From Maniola hyperantus (Eukaryota > Arthropoda > Insecta > Lepidoptera > Nymphalidae), in the NCBI RefSeq assembly GCF_902806685.2, contig NC_048560.1:6290212-6354211 (forward strand): a stretch of 64,000 nt of DNA, given 5' to 3'. The position numbers and the translations under genes were made by a program. A model generated the notes under the pieces. The model was not told the DNA's origin, searched no databases, and saw nothing but the letters and a program-made list of their open reading frames with translations. Each line of letters opens with the position of its first letter. The first letter of the stretch is position 1. Positions 41,799-54,200 of the stretch are shown here, piece by piece.

Positions 41799-42112
41799 GC
41801 TGTGAGAGCCTAGTGGTTAGGACGTCCGCCTTCCAATCGGAGGTCGGGGGTACGATCCCGGGCACGCACCTATTTTCCTATCTATCCTAACTTTTCGGAG
41901 TTATGTTCGTTTAATATCACTTGCTTTAAAGGTGAAGGAAAACGTGAGGAAACCTGCATGCCTGAGAGTTCTCCATAATGTTCTCAAAGGTGTATGAAGT
42001 CTACCAATCCGCACATGGCCAGCGTGGTAGACTATGGCCAAAACCCTTCTCACTCTGAGAGGAGGCCCGTTCTCTGTAGTGAGCCGGCGATAGGTTGATC
42101 ATGATGATGATA
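41799..42112 (+). repeat. S2 tRNA-like SINE, full length
   Basis: The tRNA-like head is GAGAGCCTAGTGGTTAGGAC with B-box-like GGTACGATCCCGG. The body has GAGGAAACCTGCATGCCTGA and CTATGGCCAAAACCCTTCTC, and the tail is ATCATGATGATGAT. Confidence 0.87.
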
Positions 42113-42344
42113 CTTATCTAATTAGTATCTACCAGACGGGCTAAAAGTTAGTAAATAAAATAAAACCACAAAAATACATTTATTATTAAGATTTTATTTT
42201 AAAGTAGGCATACCATACAGTTTTGTTTTGTTATTAGGTACTTATTTTTATTTTATTTATACATTACAATATATTCATAGCCTATAATTCCAATGTCGAT
42301 TTACAGCAATAATACCTATATTTTGTTATTAACGAACGTACGTT

Positions 42345-43060
42345 AAAATTGTTGCGCCCGTACACATTGGCCAAAAGAATTCGGCGAGTGTCGGCAAACG
42401 AGTAAACGCTGCTTGCTTATTGTGTTATTGTGTCAGCAAGACCCTTTGAGTGCCTGTCCACTGAAGCGGAGATGTGTATAGTTTACCAATCAGAGCTATA
42501 TCAGATGACGGCATAAAAATGTCATGCTATATACAATTACGACAATCTGATTGGTCTGCTCAACTGCACATCTCCGCACCAGTGAACAGGCAGCCTTTGA
42601 TGTTGATATGAAAACCAGTACAAGTCGACTAAGAGGGTTTGGCCAACGTACCTCCACCAGTGAACAAAATTGTAGGCAAAATTAGGATTGACATCATAGA
42701 TAAAGAAAAAAAGCACTGTTTTATGCATAGAACTCTAAGGAACTTTTGTAAAGCATGCAAAAAATAAATCATGTTGCAATAAAACAAACTTAATTGTAAA
42801 TTGTATAAAAAAACAATGTTGAATTTTGGCTTTTAATTCCGTAGGATTTCGGGTATATAAACCATAAATAAATAGGTAGGTACCAGGCGTTATTTTACTT
42901 ATTTACTAAATAAGTATGTATTTTTTATACTTAGTAAGGATTTATCACATTGGTGAACGAACCTTCTCCATTAATGGGCATTTGCGTTTCGGCAAGCCAA
43001 TGTACTTACGCAAAATGACCCTGTTCGCCGAATGCATTGGGCCAATGTCTACTAGACTCT
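42345..43060. mobile_element. TIR-like element enclosing a second MITE (42449-42595)
   Basis: The inner MITE has inverted ends GAGTGCCTGTCCACTG...GCGGAGATGTG and CACATCTCCGCACCAGTGAACAGGCAGCC. The outer sequence has GTACACATTGGCCAAAAGAATTCGGCGA and, near 43010-43055, GTTCGCCGAATGCATTGGGCCAATG in inverse. The outer call is the less certain. Confidence 0.6.
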
Positions 43061-43414
43061 TACATTATCATGGTACAAAGTCGAAATGATTCACTTTTAT
43101 TAGAATCTTTACTTGCATTTTATTAGATTTTTTTTATATTTCGTTGTTCGCACACAGTTATTCTAAGGTTGAATTCCCACGGTGCGCGATAGCACGAGCA
43201 ATGTAATTCAAGTTATTTGAAATGATACAGGCCTATGTTGGTAGAGGAGTCTCTTCCGAGCGCGCCTTATACCAACGAAGTTTGATTCTTATTATATGAT
43301 TCAATATAAATATCGACCAATCAAACTTGAGTTTCGTTTCAAAATTCAAAATTTCATTGATGAAATTCTAGAAATTTCATCCTCATTATGATAAAGCCAT
43401 CGCTGGCTGACTAC

Positions 43415-43490
43415 TAAGCATGGGTCTCTTCTCAAAATGAGAAGGGATTGGCCATAGTCCACCACGCTGCCCAAGTGCGAATTGGGGGAC
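43415..43490 (-). repeat. S2 fragment
   Basis: ATGGGTCTCTTCTCAAAATGAGAAGGGATTGGCC and CACGCTGCCCAAGTGCG match the S2 body in reverse. Confidence 0.6.
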
Positions 43491-44455
43491 AGATTAATTA
43501 TAGGCACTATAGTTAGCCAATCAGAAGATTCAAGTTAACCACAAATTGTTGAAGTGAAACTTCTTTATTTAAAATAACGCGGCACCTGGTAACAAGCACC
43601 GTGAGAAACCACCATAAAGTTTCACCATAGTTTTTTGCCTTTACGGCTCTGGGTGCTAGCCCTTGTAAGCCTCACGAAAGAATTAAAAAATAACTCAGAA
43701 TAACATTTCAAAGTCACTTAGATTTACAAAAGGAACTTCGACTTGATTCGCCCGCACGTTACTATTAAGTCACAACCACATTTCTCATTTTATGAAAAAA
43801 ATACTTTAGATTTTTTTTATTCAATAAAATAATAAGCTAATTTGAGCAACGTTATAAATATGGAAGTGACAATAAAACGTTATTCATAAAAACATACTAG
43901 GTACAGTAAATGACTCACGATTTTATATGTCCAAAATTCACTAGATAGGTAAGTAGCAAATTATTGTTTTTTTAGTAGATTTTAAAAAAAAGGTGTTAAA
44001 AAAAAAAAAAAAAAAAAAAAAATATGGATGCATATTTTTCATTAATACTTTTTAAGTGACTTTTGAAACAAAACATACATATTGTTAGATAATATTTCTA
44101 ATTAATTATTATCTACCTAGGTACATTCATTAAATAAAATACTCGGTAATACACCAAACTTGAATAAACCTTTTATAACTTGTAAAAATTATTATAAGTA
44201 ATATTAAGGACCCACCCTGAAAAGTTAACGGTATTTTAAATCTGTTTATCTTGAAAACTACAATCACTATGACTTTAATATTTGGGTGTTAATTTTTTCG
44301 TCGTATAATTTCAGTTTCCATCGAAGGATAAATAATACAATTTTATTCTCGCATCGCATTTCACAAACGTTAGCCAATGGCAGCAAGCACTGAGTGTAAA
44401 AAGGCATAAGTAGGTTCTATTGAGCGTAATTAAAGCACACTCGTGTGACTAAAGG

Positions 44456-44578
44456 TCGAGATGGCAATCGGGGCATGAGGGGGACCACCCGCACGTCACC
44501 CGCACTCGCCTGCATCGGGTGAGTGCGGGGGCTGCGGGTGTGCGGGGCGTTCTCTTTCCGATTACCATCTCGACCTAT
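44456..44578. mobile_element. GC-rich MITE with GGTCGAGATGGCAATCGG ends
   Basis: The ends AGGTCGAGATGGCAATCGG and CCGATTACCATCTCGACCT are inverted; the interior is GC-rich and itself partly palindromic (GCATCGGGTGAGTGCGGG). Confidence 0.8.
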
Positions 44579-44931
44579 TGCGGACTATAGGTACTTTGAC
44601 TTTGCTTAGACTTAAGTGCCCCGTAAACGGTCAAACATGTTTGTCAAATATTACGTGTTTGTCAAATTATTTGACAAACTTAGGCTACTTGACTCATATC
44701 TAATTTCGTCCAATAAATCATTATTTATTATAGTATTTTGCTTAAGACAACGAAATATATCAATAACAATTATTAAAAACGCAGGATGGATATATAAATC
44801 CAATTTTAAAAAATACAGTTTTTATTTTTATTTGAAACGCAGAAAACGCTGTCAGCCATGATGTGACGTCATTAAATATGTAAACAAAGAAATGTCATCC
44901 CTATGTCACGCGGGGACTAACGTAGTATCCA

Positions 44932-45154
44932 TATATATAAAATTTAGAGTCCTGACTAACTTATATATCAACGCACAGCCTAAACATCTAAACAGCTGGT
45001 CCTAGATACATGAAATTTGGTGGGTGTGTTCTTTGTAGGTAAAGAGAAGGTATCCACTAGGAAAGGATTTTTTGAAATTCCACCCCTGAGTGGGTTAAAT
45101 GGAGGTTTGAAATTTATGAAGTCCACGCGGGCGAAGTCACGAGCATAAGCTAGT
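44932..45154 (-). repeat. A1-family repeat inside the TTAA-bounded element
   Basis: Diverged reversed copy ending GACGAAGTC-like GCGGGCGAAGTCACGAGCAT. Confidence 0.75.
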
Positions 45155-45773
45155 TTTTATATATTTCTAAAAACTCATAGTAAACGTAAAAAAATATCGT
45201 TTTCTCTTTATAAATTGAATAAGTTATTAAGTAAGACTTACAACAAAGTGATCTTTGCAAAAATAAATTTGGGTTGAAGTCGTTAGTCATATAGGATCCC
45301 TTTAAGCAAGTCTTCGCGTGTTACGTATATTTATTTCACTGGGCACTCTAATCCACAACTTTCCTGTGGTCTTTATCGATGCGTTTTTTACATTCTCGGA
45401 TGATACAATAACGAAAATTACTATATTTTTCATGTACACTAGTATAGAAGTCATGTTTATTAAACTTTGGGAGGTTATGCTGTTGTTTACAAATGCATGA
45501 CGTCAGAGCACAGATAATCTATCGGCCAAACATGGCCGACAGTGTTTTCACCTGTCTAAGAAAAATATATTTTTAAATGAAAGTTTTACGGTTTTTAGGG
45601 CGCAAAAAAATATAGTGTTAATTTTTTTGATATAATAGCACAAATATTAACCATTTAAGACCAACTTTAAAAAAGTGTCAAGTAGCCTATTTATATTTAT
45701 ATAATATTTATTTGACAAATTATAGACTAACTACGTGTTTGGCAAATTTGTTTGTCAAACATGCTTGAAGGTG

Positions 45774-45845
45774 GGAGGGGCGATGCACGCACAACAGACA
45801 GAAACGTTTAAGTGCGGAAACCAGCCCAGAATGAAGAAGAAGAAG
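45774..45845 (+). mobile_element. 72-bp LINE 3' tip with 13-bp target duplication
   Basis: ATGCTTGAAGGTG lies at 45761-45773 and 45846-45858. The insert is GGAGGGGCGATGCACGCACA...CCAGCCCAGAATGAAG and a GAA-repeat tail. A similar scrap lies at 18247-18301. Confidence 0.85.
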
Positions 45846-46039
45846 ATGCTTGAAGGTGTACGGCTGCGTTTGTCAAACAAACTACGTGTTTGGCAAATTT
45901 GATTGACGGCGTGTTTGAGAAACATGTTTAGCAGTTTACGGGGCACTTAAAGCTTCAGTAAAATTGAGATAGTTTTATGTCAGCGATATAGTGCCGTCTC
46001 GTTTTAACAATGTCTGAGCAAAGTCAAAGTAGGCTTGAT

Positions 46040-46730
46040 AGATACCAAGCCTTAGATTAAGGAATTAAGGATTGGTGTCCGCTACGCTCCAAGCGCAGTC
46101 CACCACCAATCCTTATTTAAGTCTCAGGCTGAGTTTCTTGAGTCTTGACCACATACCTAGTGTCTTTCTACACACATGCGCTTATCGCCACCAACCAATA
46201 AAAGACATTTGCCGTGCGTGTAGATGCACCATAATACATGTTAAAATATATACATTAGGTACCTAATTGCTGCTGTTTGATACTTATAACCTAAGGTATT
46301 GGTGTCAACCACAGAATTCAGCATAGGAATAGAAGATACAGGAGTAAGAGCTTGATATTCGATCTAGAGATGTCTAGAGAAACATCAGTGCGCGTTATTG
46401 AAAAAAACAGACGAATTGCCATAGCGTTACAGTTAATAAAAAAATTAACATTACTTTTGATGCTAGATATATGCGGCTTTATTCTAAAGAGGAACAGTAA
46501 GTGTGTTGTCGATTTTAGCAATAATTTAGAAATTATTTAATATCTGTATAAGTACCTATGTTCCTTAATTGCGGCGACACGCTGTCCTGATATCAAAGAC
46601 ATCAGATATCATTTCTATTAGACCTCATTTAGAATTCTGTGGTAGAAACTGATATTTCTGAAACTCACAATTCATAGTATTATCGGTCCTATCTACCCCT
46701 TTAGCACTAAATATGTTATTAACACATTGC
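46040..46730. other. Intergenic stretch, no gene recognised
   Basis: It is AT-rich with short frames that lack family signals and are probably chance. The only structure seen is CCTTAGATTAAGGAATTAAGGATTGGTG with its near inverse CACCAATCCTTATTTAAG at 46060-46120. Confidence 0.4.
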
Positions 46731-46732
46731 TA

Positions 46733-46858
46733 CAATCGCAATTGTTGTTATTGGCTGAATTTATATGGTATTTTTGCTGTGACCGTGCGTTCTAGCCAAT
46801 AGTGAGAGAGCGTCAGCCAATCAGAGTTGATTGCGATCGTCACACTGTAGCTGTCATA
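46733..46858. repeat. MITE-like element related to 11373-11475
   Basis: ATCGCAATTGTTGTTATTGGC and CCAATCAGAGTTGATTGCGAT are inverted relatives of each other and of the 11.4-kb element. Confidence 0.55.
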
Positions 46859-47068
46859 CCATGATGCTAAGAGGGCAGGATTCTTTGATGTATTACTACA
46901 TATTTTTATACAGTATGTTACATTGTTTGTTTTACTAGTCCACTGGAATTAAACTTTTCATTCGAAAATACATATATCACATGAAGTGCACTGACACTTC
47001 ATGTGATTGTAAAAATATAAGTCACTGCACTGTATAGGCGTCACTGTCCATGTACCTACAGCGGACGG

Positions 47069-47214
47069 TTAAGTGCCACGTAAACGGTCAAACATGTTTG
47101 TCAAATTATTTGAACGTCTGTCGTGTTTGATGCGTTTGTCAAACAAACTACGTGTGTGTGCAAATTAGATTGACAGCGTGTTTGACAAACATGTTTGACC
47201 GTTTACGGGGCACT
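47069..47214. mobile_element. Short version of the TTAA-bounded TIR element
   Basis: TTAAGTGCCACGTAAACGGTCAAACATG at the left and CATGTTTGACCGTTTACGGGGCACTT at the right are inverted, matching the ends of 44612-45950, with about 145 bp in total. Confidence 0.82.
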
Positions 47215-48890
47215 TTCCATCTAAGTGCGGTAAAGAAACAGAACAGCGGGAAACTATGAGTGCTGGGTATCCTTATGTAGTCGACATATAACTGTTAGGG
47301 TACCTATTTAAAATTTAGGGTAAGTACAAATTTGCTGACAAGTGATCATGCAGCCGGAGGATTTACTTATGTTTAATTCCAGAGGTCTATTATTCTATAT
47401 CTATTTTTAATATATTATTTATATGAACGTCCGTTGTAATTGATAATTGCTATGAAATTCACTGGGAAATAGATATAAACATATTATATTGTGTTAATGA
47501 TAAGTATATCTATATAAAATTATTATAAAATACATAAAATGTACACAATTCAACGATGCTCTCGAGTTAATAATAATATATTTCTATTTAAAAATTACTA
47601 ATTTTAAGAGTTGATAGTGTTTCAGAAAGGTAAAATTGATATTGATATATAGAAAAATATATATCACTTGTGCGCGTTAAAATAATTGAATTTTTATTGA
47701 AAAGTTCATTTCACGGAAAGTATATAAAAATAAAATTTAATAAGTTACGTTAACTTTTAATCAAACTGTATTTTTGTAGAATTGGTATACCTACATTTAG
47801 TTTGGTAGAATATATTATATACTGTAGTTTAGTAGAATATACCTATATTTTAGTAAACTAAGTACCTGGGTAGTAATTACCTGACTATCTGAGATGTAGG
47901 CAATATTATCTTTATGCAGATCTTTCTTTTAACCCCTCGACTTGCTATTTCAATGAAATAATAAAGTACAAAGAAAATTCCTACTATACTACTAACTATA
48001 TACCTTACCTAATAATTTTGTAACATATTTTCATGAATATCCGGACCTTAAATCTGTACTCTTATTTGATTTAAGCGCCCCTATATGGTATTTGAGTTAA
48101 TAGAAATTAAACATCTGAAGTACTACCAACCCTTAAACGTAAATTAAAAAAAATACAGTTTTCAATAAAATATAAAAGCGTTATTTATTTTAGGAGCGTT
48201 CCAAGTAATTAACAATTATCATAATAATTAGGTACTTTGAGTTTTCTTGATAGCTATATATTTTATATAATATATTATAAAAAATCTTTAACGAAATGTT
48301 TTTCAAAGTATTTCTTTTAGTACATTGCTGACATATATACTTACAGTAGGTATAATAAAATGATAACATATATAAGACAGGTATTTTTAAACAAGAAATG
48401 GCACGAAAATGCAATAATAAAGTTTCGTCTTTACGTGAATTAAAAAAAAACATCACGATACCCTGTCATTTCATGCCTCAACAAAATATACATAAATGCA
48501 TTACCATATTATGTAAATAAATTGGCACTACTCTGATAAAAACAAAACATAAATCAACCGAACCCTTTTAGTTTTCCTAAATTCTATCTTAAAATTTAAT
48601 TAAAGCATTCATATATGTGATATACACACATTTCCATATAACATATACATAATATATATATTATGTTTAATAAAACTATGTTATATAATATGGCCTATGT
48701 CGTATGTATATATAATTATTATGTTAGCATTGTTTTAATGTGCCACTTTGATAAATCTATTTTGAAATTCCTATGTGAAATACTGAGCCTTAATAATATC
48801 GATCTTTTAATATTCAGACACCAACATTACCCAATGCATATTCTACATATCTAAATTTAACATAATATAATTATGGTTTTTTTTATATAC
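47215..48890. other. Very AT-rich intergenic stretch without recognised features
   Basis: There are many TATATA runs and short frames rich in Ile/Tyr/Phe/Lys, as expected by chance. No repeat family or gene was recognised. Confidence 0.5.
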
Positions 48891-49089
48891 AGGGTGGAAA
48901 CGATACATAAGTATACGCAGGACTTTATTTTCTTAAAAATAACATTCATTTAAAAAAGTTACTCGGTGACGTTATTAATTCTCAAAAAAGATCACACGAC
49001 TTTGCTAAATAACTTATCAATTCGACAGATTACAGATCCTTAGTTTGTTTTTTAATTGGTTTTATTAATATCGGCTGTTTGAGTATTTT

Positions 49090-49528
49090 ATACACGCTGA
49101 AATTTTGATGGTTGTTTTCCCGAAGCGAAATGATTTTGTCGTGGTATTACTATCGATTTATAAATAAAAAAAATTATTAGAGTCAAAAATGTCAAATTTA
49201 CAATCGAGAAAAACAAAAATCGAATGAGACCAATAGTGATACCGCGTGCGTGCAGGCTAGTTTATGCCGTATCACTACGCGCGAGAGATTATTTTGCTCT
49301 AAACTTTTTCACTTTATTGGCAGCGCGATTCGAGTGGATGTACCTACCTACTATTCACGTTACGTCTAAGGCGGTACTATTGTTTCTCACACTTTCGAGT
49401 TGTCGATTTTTTTTTATTTCATAACAAAAACATTTTTATTTTTTAAGTTTAACTCAAAATTTCGATAATACTACTGAGGGCATTTCGTTCTGCCGCGGGA
49501 AGACAACCACTAAAATTTCACCGTGTAT
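49090..49528. mobile_element. TIR element with TATACACG(G/C)TGAAATTTT ends
   Basis: The left TATACACGCTGAAATTTTGA...GGTTGTTTTCCCG matches the inverse of the right CGGGAAGACAACCACTAAAATTTCACCGTGTATA. About 440 bp, no transposase frame. Confidence 0.72.
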
Positions 49529-49529
49529 A

Positions 49530-50567
49530 CCTAATTTTATTTTTTCACGTGGTTTTGAATATCTATTTTATAACTAACTATTTTATACTCATAGAGAAAA
49601 TAATCGCTTCCGCATACCTATTTAACATTTCCATCGTCTATAACTAACCTGGGGCGGATTTACATAAAACACTACGTAATTTATTTACAAATATCAAAGC
49701 GCGTCTGTCTATCTTGGTACCTACTATTGTTATGATTTCTGGACCAAAAATATCAGTAGGTAGCTTTTTATAAAAACATTTATCTTAATACATTAAAAAT
49801 CATTTCTATACATTTAATTCGAATGTCATTATACCTAATAACAGCGTTTATTTATTGTATTTGTAATTAAATAAAATTTAATTTGGTCTATTTTTATTCG
49901 AGTTTATTAAGAAAACGCTGAAAATGAAAGAGCTCTATTTAGAACTTTCAAGTGCTGCAACATTGAATTTCGAAATAATCCCGGAAAATTTAATTTTGAA
50001 TAAAATTCAGTCTAATTTTATAGGAGTAATATTTTAATGATTGAAAAAATTGAATCGATGTTCGATTGTTTAAATCTTGCTACCAAAGCGAATCCAAATG
50101 TATAAAAATACAAATTAACAACAACTAATTCTGTCGGAATAAATAGATACGTAGAAAAATCTATATTATTATTTATTTAATTATTTATTTATTGTACTAA
50201 ATTGGCAACAGATTGAGCAAATTGAGCAATCATATAATGAACTATTTATAAATACTAAGCATTAGAAGCCATTTTGAAATTAAACTTTTTTTTTAAATAA
50301 CTTAAGGAACAATTTACAGATTAAAAATTACAAAATATCAAAACAAACAACGGTTTATAGATAAAGATCACACTCAAAAGTTTTTATTGTTCATTGAACC
50401 AAATAAGTATTAGTATATTGTTCATATATTTATTAATATTAATATTTACATTAAGCTGATTGTCCTAATTTTTTTATTAAAAACGAGTCTTTCAAACGGC
50501 GACACTACACTGCACCACAACCAACAACTTTTTTTTTATAAAACGTTCGACAGCGGCCATTTTGTTC
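49530..50567. other. AT-rich stretch downstream of Alk
   Basis: It contains the presumed Alk 3' UTR (immediately below 50568) and then AT-rich sequence with no recognised feature. Confidence 0.5.
50473..50478 (-). terminator. Possible Alk polyadenylation signal
   Basis: On the minus strand this reads AATAAA about 90 nt past the stop codon. Another AATAAA (50383-50388) follows. The area is AT-rich, so chance occurrence is likely enough to keep confidence low. Confidence 0.35.
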
Positions 50568-51248
50568 CTAACAACTAATTTCTGTTTCACCGTAATCTCC
50601 ATTGCTAGTTTTGCTACCCTGTTTTATAATTTTTTTACCGTTTCCAACAACGATTTCGGAGAACGCGTTATTTTTTTGGTTTTTCTGATTGTTCAGAAGA
50701 TTTTGCGCGTTACTTCCCGAACTGGATGACGCATTATCACTGTCAGCATAAGGAACATCTGTCATAGGACCGTTGAGTAAACTTGCTGCTGAATTTGACT
50801 GCTTCAATTTGCCCTTTTCTTCTTTCTCAGGCTCTTTTGGGGATTGCAAATCGTGAATGACTGCTTTCTTAGGGTCTATTTGTATCGTTTTTGACTCTGA
50901 AAGTTTGTTTGGCGTAACAACATTTATGTATGGGGGTAGAACTTTCGTCGAGTTCATCGTGGTTAGATTGACTGATCCGCTATTTTTCTTGAGAGCATTT
51001 AGGTTTTGTTCTAGCTGAGCGGCATCTAGACAGAATGGTTTGGCTTTGGGGAGAAGTTTCGGTGGTGGGTCTCTGTTATTCCAAGCGTTTATTCGAGGGG
51101 GATCTGGAGACGCGATCGGCGCAGACTTTCTCTCCGGTGCGAGGGTATTTTTATTCGTTTTGTCTATTATCGTCGTCTCTATTGCCTGCGACAATATGTT
51201 TTCTGGTGGTTTCGGCGATGTGGGCGTTATGCTGATCAGTTTTTCGAC
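50568..51248 (-). CDS. Alk: Alk last exon: C-terminal tail and stop
   Basis: The acceptor is TTTCACTCACAG. It is 681 nt, in phase 0, with TAG at 50570-50568. It encodes 226 residues rich in Pro, Lys, Asn and Ser (ITPTSPKPPENIL, ASSSSGSNAQNLLNNQ), ending YGETEISC. No domain is recognised. It is the longest open frame in the window and lies in phase with the preceding exon. Confidence 0.85.
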   Translation of the reverse strand, partial: VEKLISITPTSPKPPENILSQAIETTIIDKTNKNTLAPERKSAPIASPDPPRINAWNNRDPPPKLLPKAKPFCLDAAQLEQNLNALKKNSGSVNLTTMNSTKVLPPYINVVTPNKLSESKTIQIDPKKAVIHDLQSPKEPEKEEKGKLKQSNSAASLLNGPMTDVPYADSDNASSSSGSNAQNLLNNQKNQKNNAFSEIVVGNGKKIIKQGSKTSNGDYGETEISC

Positions 51249-54200
51249 CTGTGAGTGAAATAAAAGATATAAGTAATACATAGATTCAAATATGTGGTAA
51301 AAAGAACTAGTAAATCTGATTTATATAAAGTAATAATAAAATCAATTAAATAAACATTTGCTGTTTTACAACATCGTCATCAAACGATAGATGTCAACTG
51401 TTGGACATAATCTGATTGGTCGAAAACACGTCTTCGCTTCGCTCAGCTTCAGGCGCAATGCACTTTTAGATATCCATAGAGGAATTAAATTAGAATAGTA
51501 ACTTACAACAGGTCCTGGTTCGATGGTTTACGCGGTATCGAACTATGTTACTGCTCGGTCTGCCCTCAATTAAAGAAGTCTCCCATATGACCGGTCTGTC
51601 GTCCGTCTCAGATGCCGTATTCTCGTCCATCGATGCGCATTTTACAGAGCTTAGTAGAATTACTTACAACAGGCCCGGGCTCGATGGTCGACGCGGTATC
51701 GACGATGTTACTGCTCGGTCTGGTCTCGGTGAAGGAGGTCTCCCATATGACCGGTCTGTCATCCGTCTCAGATGCCGTATCCTCGTCCATCGATGCGCAT
51801 TCCACAGAGCTTAGCAATCTGTTGGGGAATAAAGAGTCCGAATAATAATAATGGATTAGAGAAACCGTGATAACATAGAAGAAATAAAAAGTAAATCATA
51901 AAAATAAAATGATAAAAATTTAAAATAGTGATTGCAAATTATAGGATAGGGTTCGCTAAGTGTGCGCAGTACGCGTCCCTAATAAGCGTAATTAACGACG
52001 ATTGATAGCAAATTGCCTCAACTTTTGTTGTTTCGAAAACGTTAAAACCGTATAATTTGATAAATTTACTTTTTTTAGGGTTCCGTACCTCAAAAGAAAA
52101 AACGGAACCCTTATAGGATTACTTTGTTGTCTGTCTGTCGGTCTGTCAAGAAACCTACAGGGTACTTCCCGTTGAACTAGAATCATGAAATTTGGCAGGT
52201 ACGTAGATCATTTAGGGAAAAATCTGAAAACCGTGAATTTAGGGTTAGATCACACAAAAAAAAATTAAATTGTGGTCATGAATTAATAATTAGTATATTC
52301 AACTTTCGAAGTGAGTGACTATATCAAATGGGGTATCATATCAAGGGTTTTCACCTGTACATTCTAAAACAGATTTTTATTTATTTTTATACATCATAGT
52401 TTTTGAATTATCGTGCAAAATGTCGAAAAAATACGACTGTAGTACGGAACCCTCATTGCGCGAGCCTGACTCGCACTTGGTCGGTTTTTTTTTACATTTT
52501 GACTAAGTAATACGCTAGTATGCCCCGTGTTCGTACCATTGACGTTGTCTATAATATTATATAATATCACCAAAATTCTGTACATATCGCGGTTGGTAAC
52601 TGAAGCTAGTCCATATTTTTTGCCTGTGATGTTGGAATGTTGCCATATTTTTGTGACGTGCCGAGTTGTGGGGTGTTGTTACCTGTCAGTGGAGTTAGAC
52701 GGCAGAAACGTCGTGTTGTTCCTTGTCTCGGCTGAAGCAGTAGAAACGTCGCGCTTTGCGCTCCCGCCCAGCGATGCCATTGGAATGTTGCCATATTCTT
52801 GTGATGCTGCCGAGTTTTAGGATTTATCGTTATTATTTTTAATAAAAAATATTCGCTTAAAAATATGTATTTAATTTTTTTACCCTCGCCTGTAAGTTAT
52901 AAGTATTATAAACAGGTGAATTGACAATAAATGAGGCATTTTGTACGTTCTCCTACAAAACTTAAGTTTTAGAGCTGAAGATTAATTTACTTAGGCTTCT
53001 ACTTTTCCTTTTACTTATTTATTTTTCATCGTACTATTGCAAGCTATATAATTTGAGGTAAAAGATGTGTGAATAAGTACTTACCTTTCAGAAGAGGTTG
53101 AAATTGTGAATCCACCATTTCTAATTTCTCCTGTGCCGCCGTTAGCGCTTTGCTATGAGGCACCAACGGATCCGTTGAGCTAAAACAAACTTGCGTTATT
53201 TTGTGCCCAACTCTACTCAAGCTTCCAAACATTTGTGTATGTTGGACGACCCAAAAATACTCTGTGTTACAGTTACTGTAGCTATATTTCTTTGTGTTCC
53301 TGGTACAATGATTTTTTATGATTATGATTATTTATCTATTGTTATCGTTATCATATTGCTCGGGATTTATGAATTTACCTGATCGAAAGCCATACCCGTA
53401 ATTTCTTGAGGTTTTTAAAATATTTAAGTGTAATGTCTATTTAATACATAAACATGGAAATCTTTATTTGGATTTAAAAAGGGATAAACTAAAAGTTAAA
53501 AAAACTTGAAATCAAAACTAAAATAAATTATATTAAATTTAAAACCTCGTCGAGACCACCAACCGTCTTAATTGTGTATTTGTGAGTTGTCCAACAATAT
53601 TTTGCTTTGTTCCATCTCCTTAAAAATTCTAATTCTATTTTTATCAGAGCTTTATTTAATGCGTATTTCATAAATTTTGATTTTATCAATTGTTATTTAG
53701 AAGAAAATCGACAGGGTTCGGGCTCACTATGCATGCTGCTCGTCTTTAGAGTAATTGTAAAGTTAATTTTGAGGGTATTTCTAAATTTTCCCTTAATTTC
53801 CGATAGATAAACCATTGTTTTTTTTTTCAATAAATAAACCATTGTTTTTATAACAGGTCTACTTTACTAATGCTTTAAGAGTTAAAGTAATGAATTTTAG
53901 GATTTTTTTAAATTACAGCAATCAGAAGCGGGATAAGTCTTCCAAATTAAAATTAAAATCTTATTTATTTAACGCATTAATTTATATTTAAGTATATTAT
54001 TGTTTTACGGGAAAATTTAGAACAGTTATCTTTGAAATAGGTTTGTTAATTGGCTTCAATTCAAAGTATTTTTTACCGACCAAGGTCCATTCTCTATTTA
54101 GATGGTTACATATACATTTGAAAATTTTCATAAAGTCTATTACTAATTAAAATATCGCCTGTTGCTTATTTTACCATTTATTTCAAAGATAACCAAAATA

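Larger units (their letters stand above)
44612..45950. mobile_element. TTAA-bounded TIR element (about 1.3 kb) with nested insertions
   Basis: It starts TTAAGTGCCCCGTAAACGG and ends GTTTACGGGGCACTTAA, with repeated subterminal TTTGTCAAA motifs. A reversed A1 copy (44932-45154) and a 72-bp LINE scrap (45774-45845) are inserted in it. No transposase frame is seen. Confidence 0.78.

Noticed and set aside
51545..51845. Plus-strand frames repeating SHMTGLSSVSDAV
   Set aside because: Antisense shadows of the duplicated Alk C-terminal exon.
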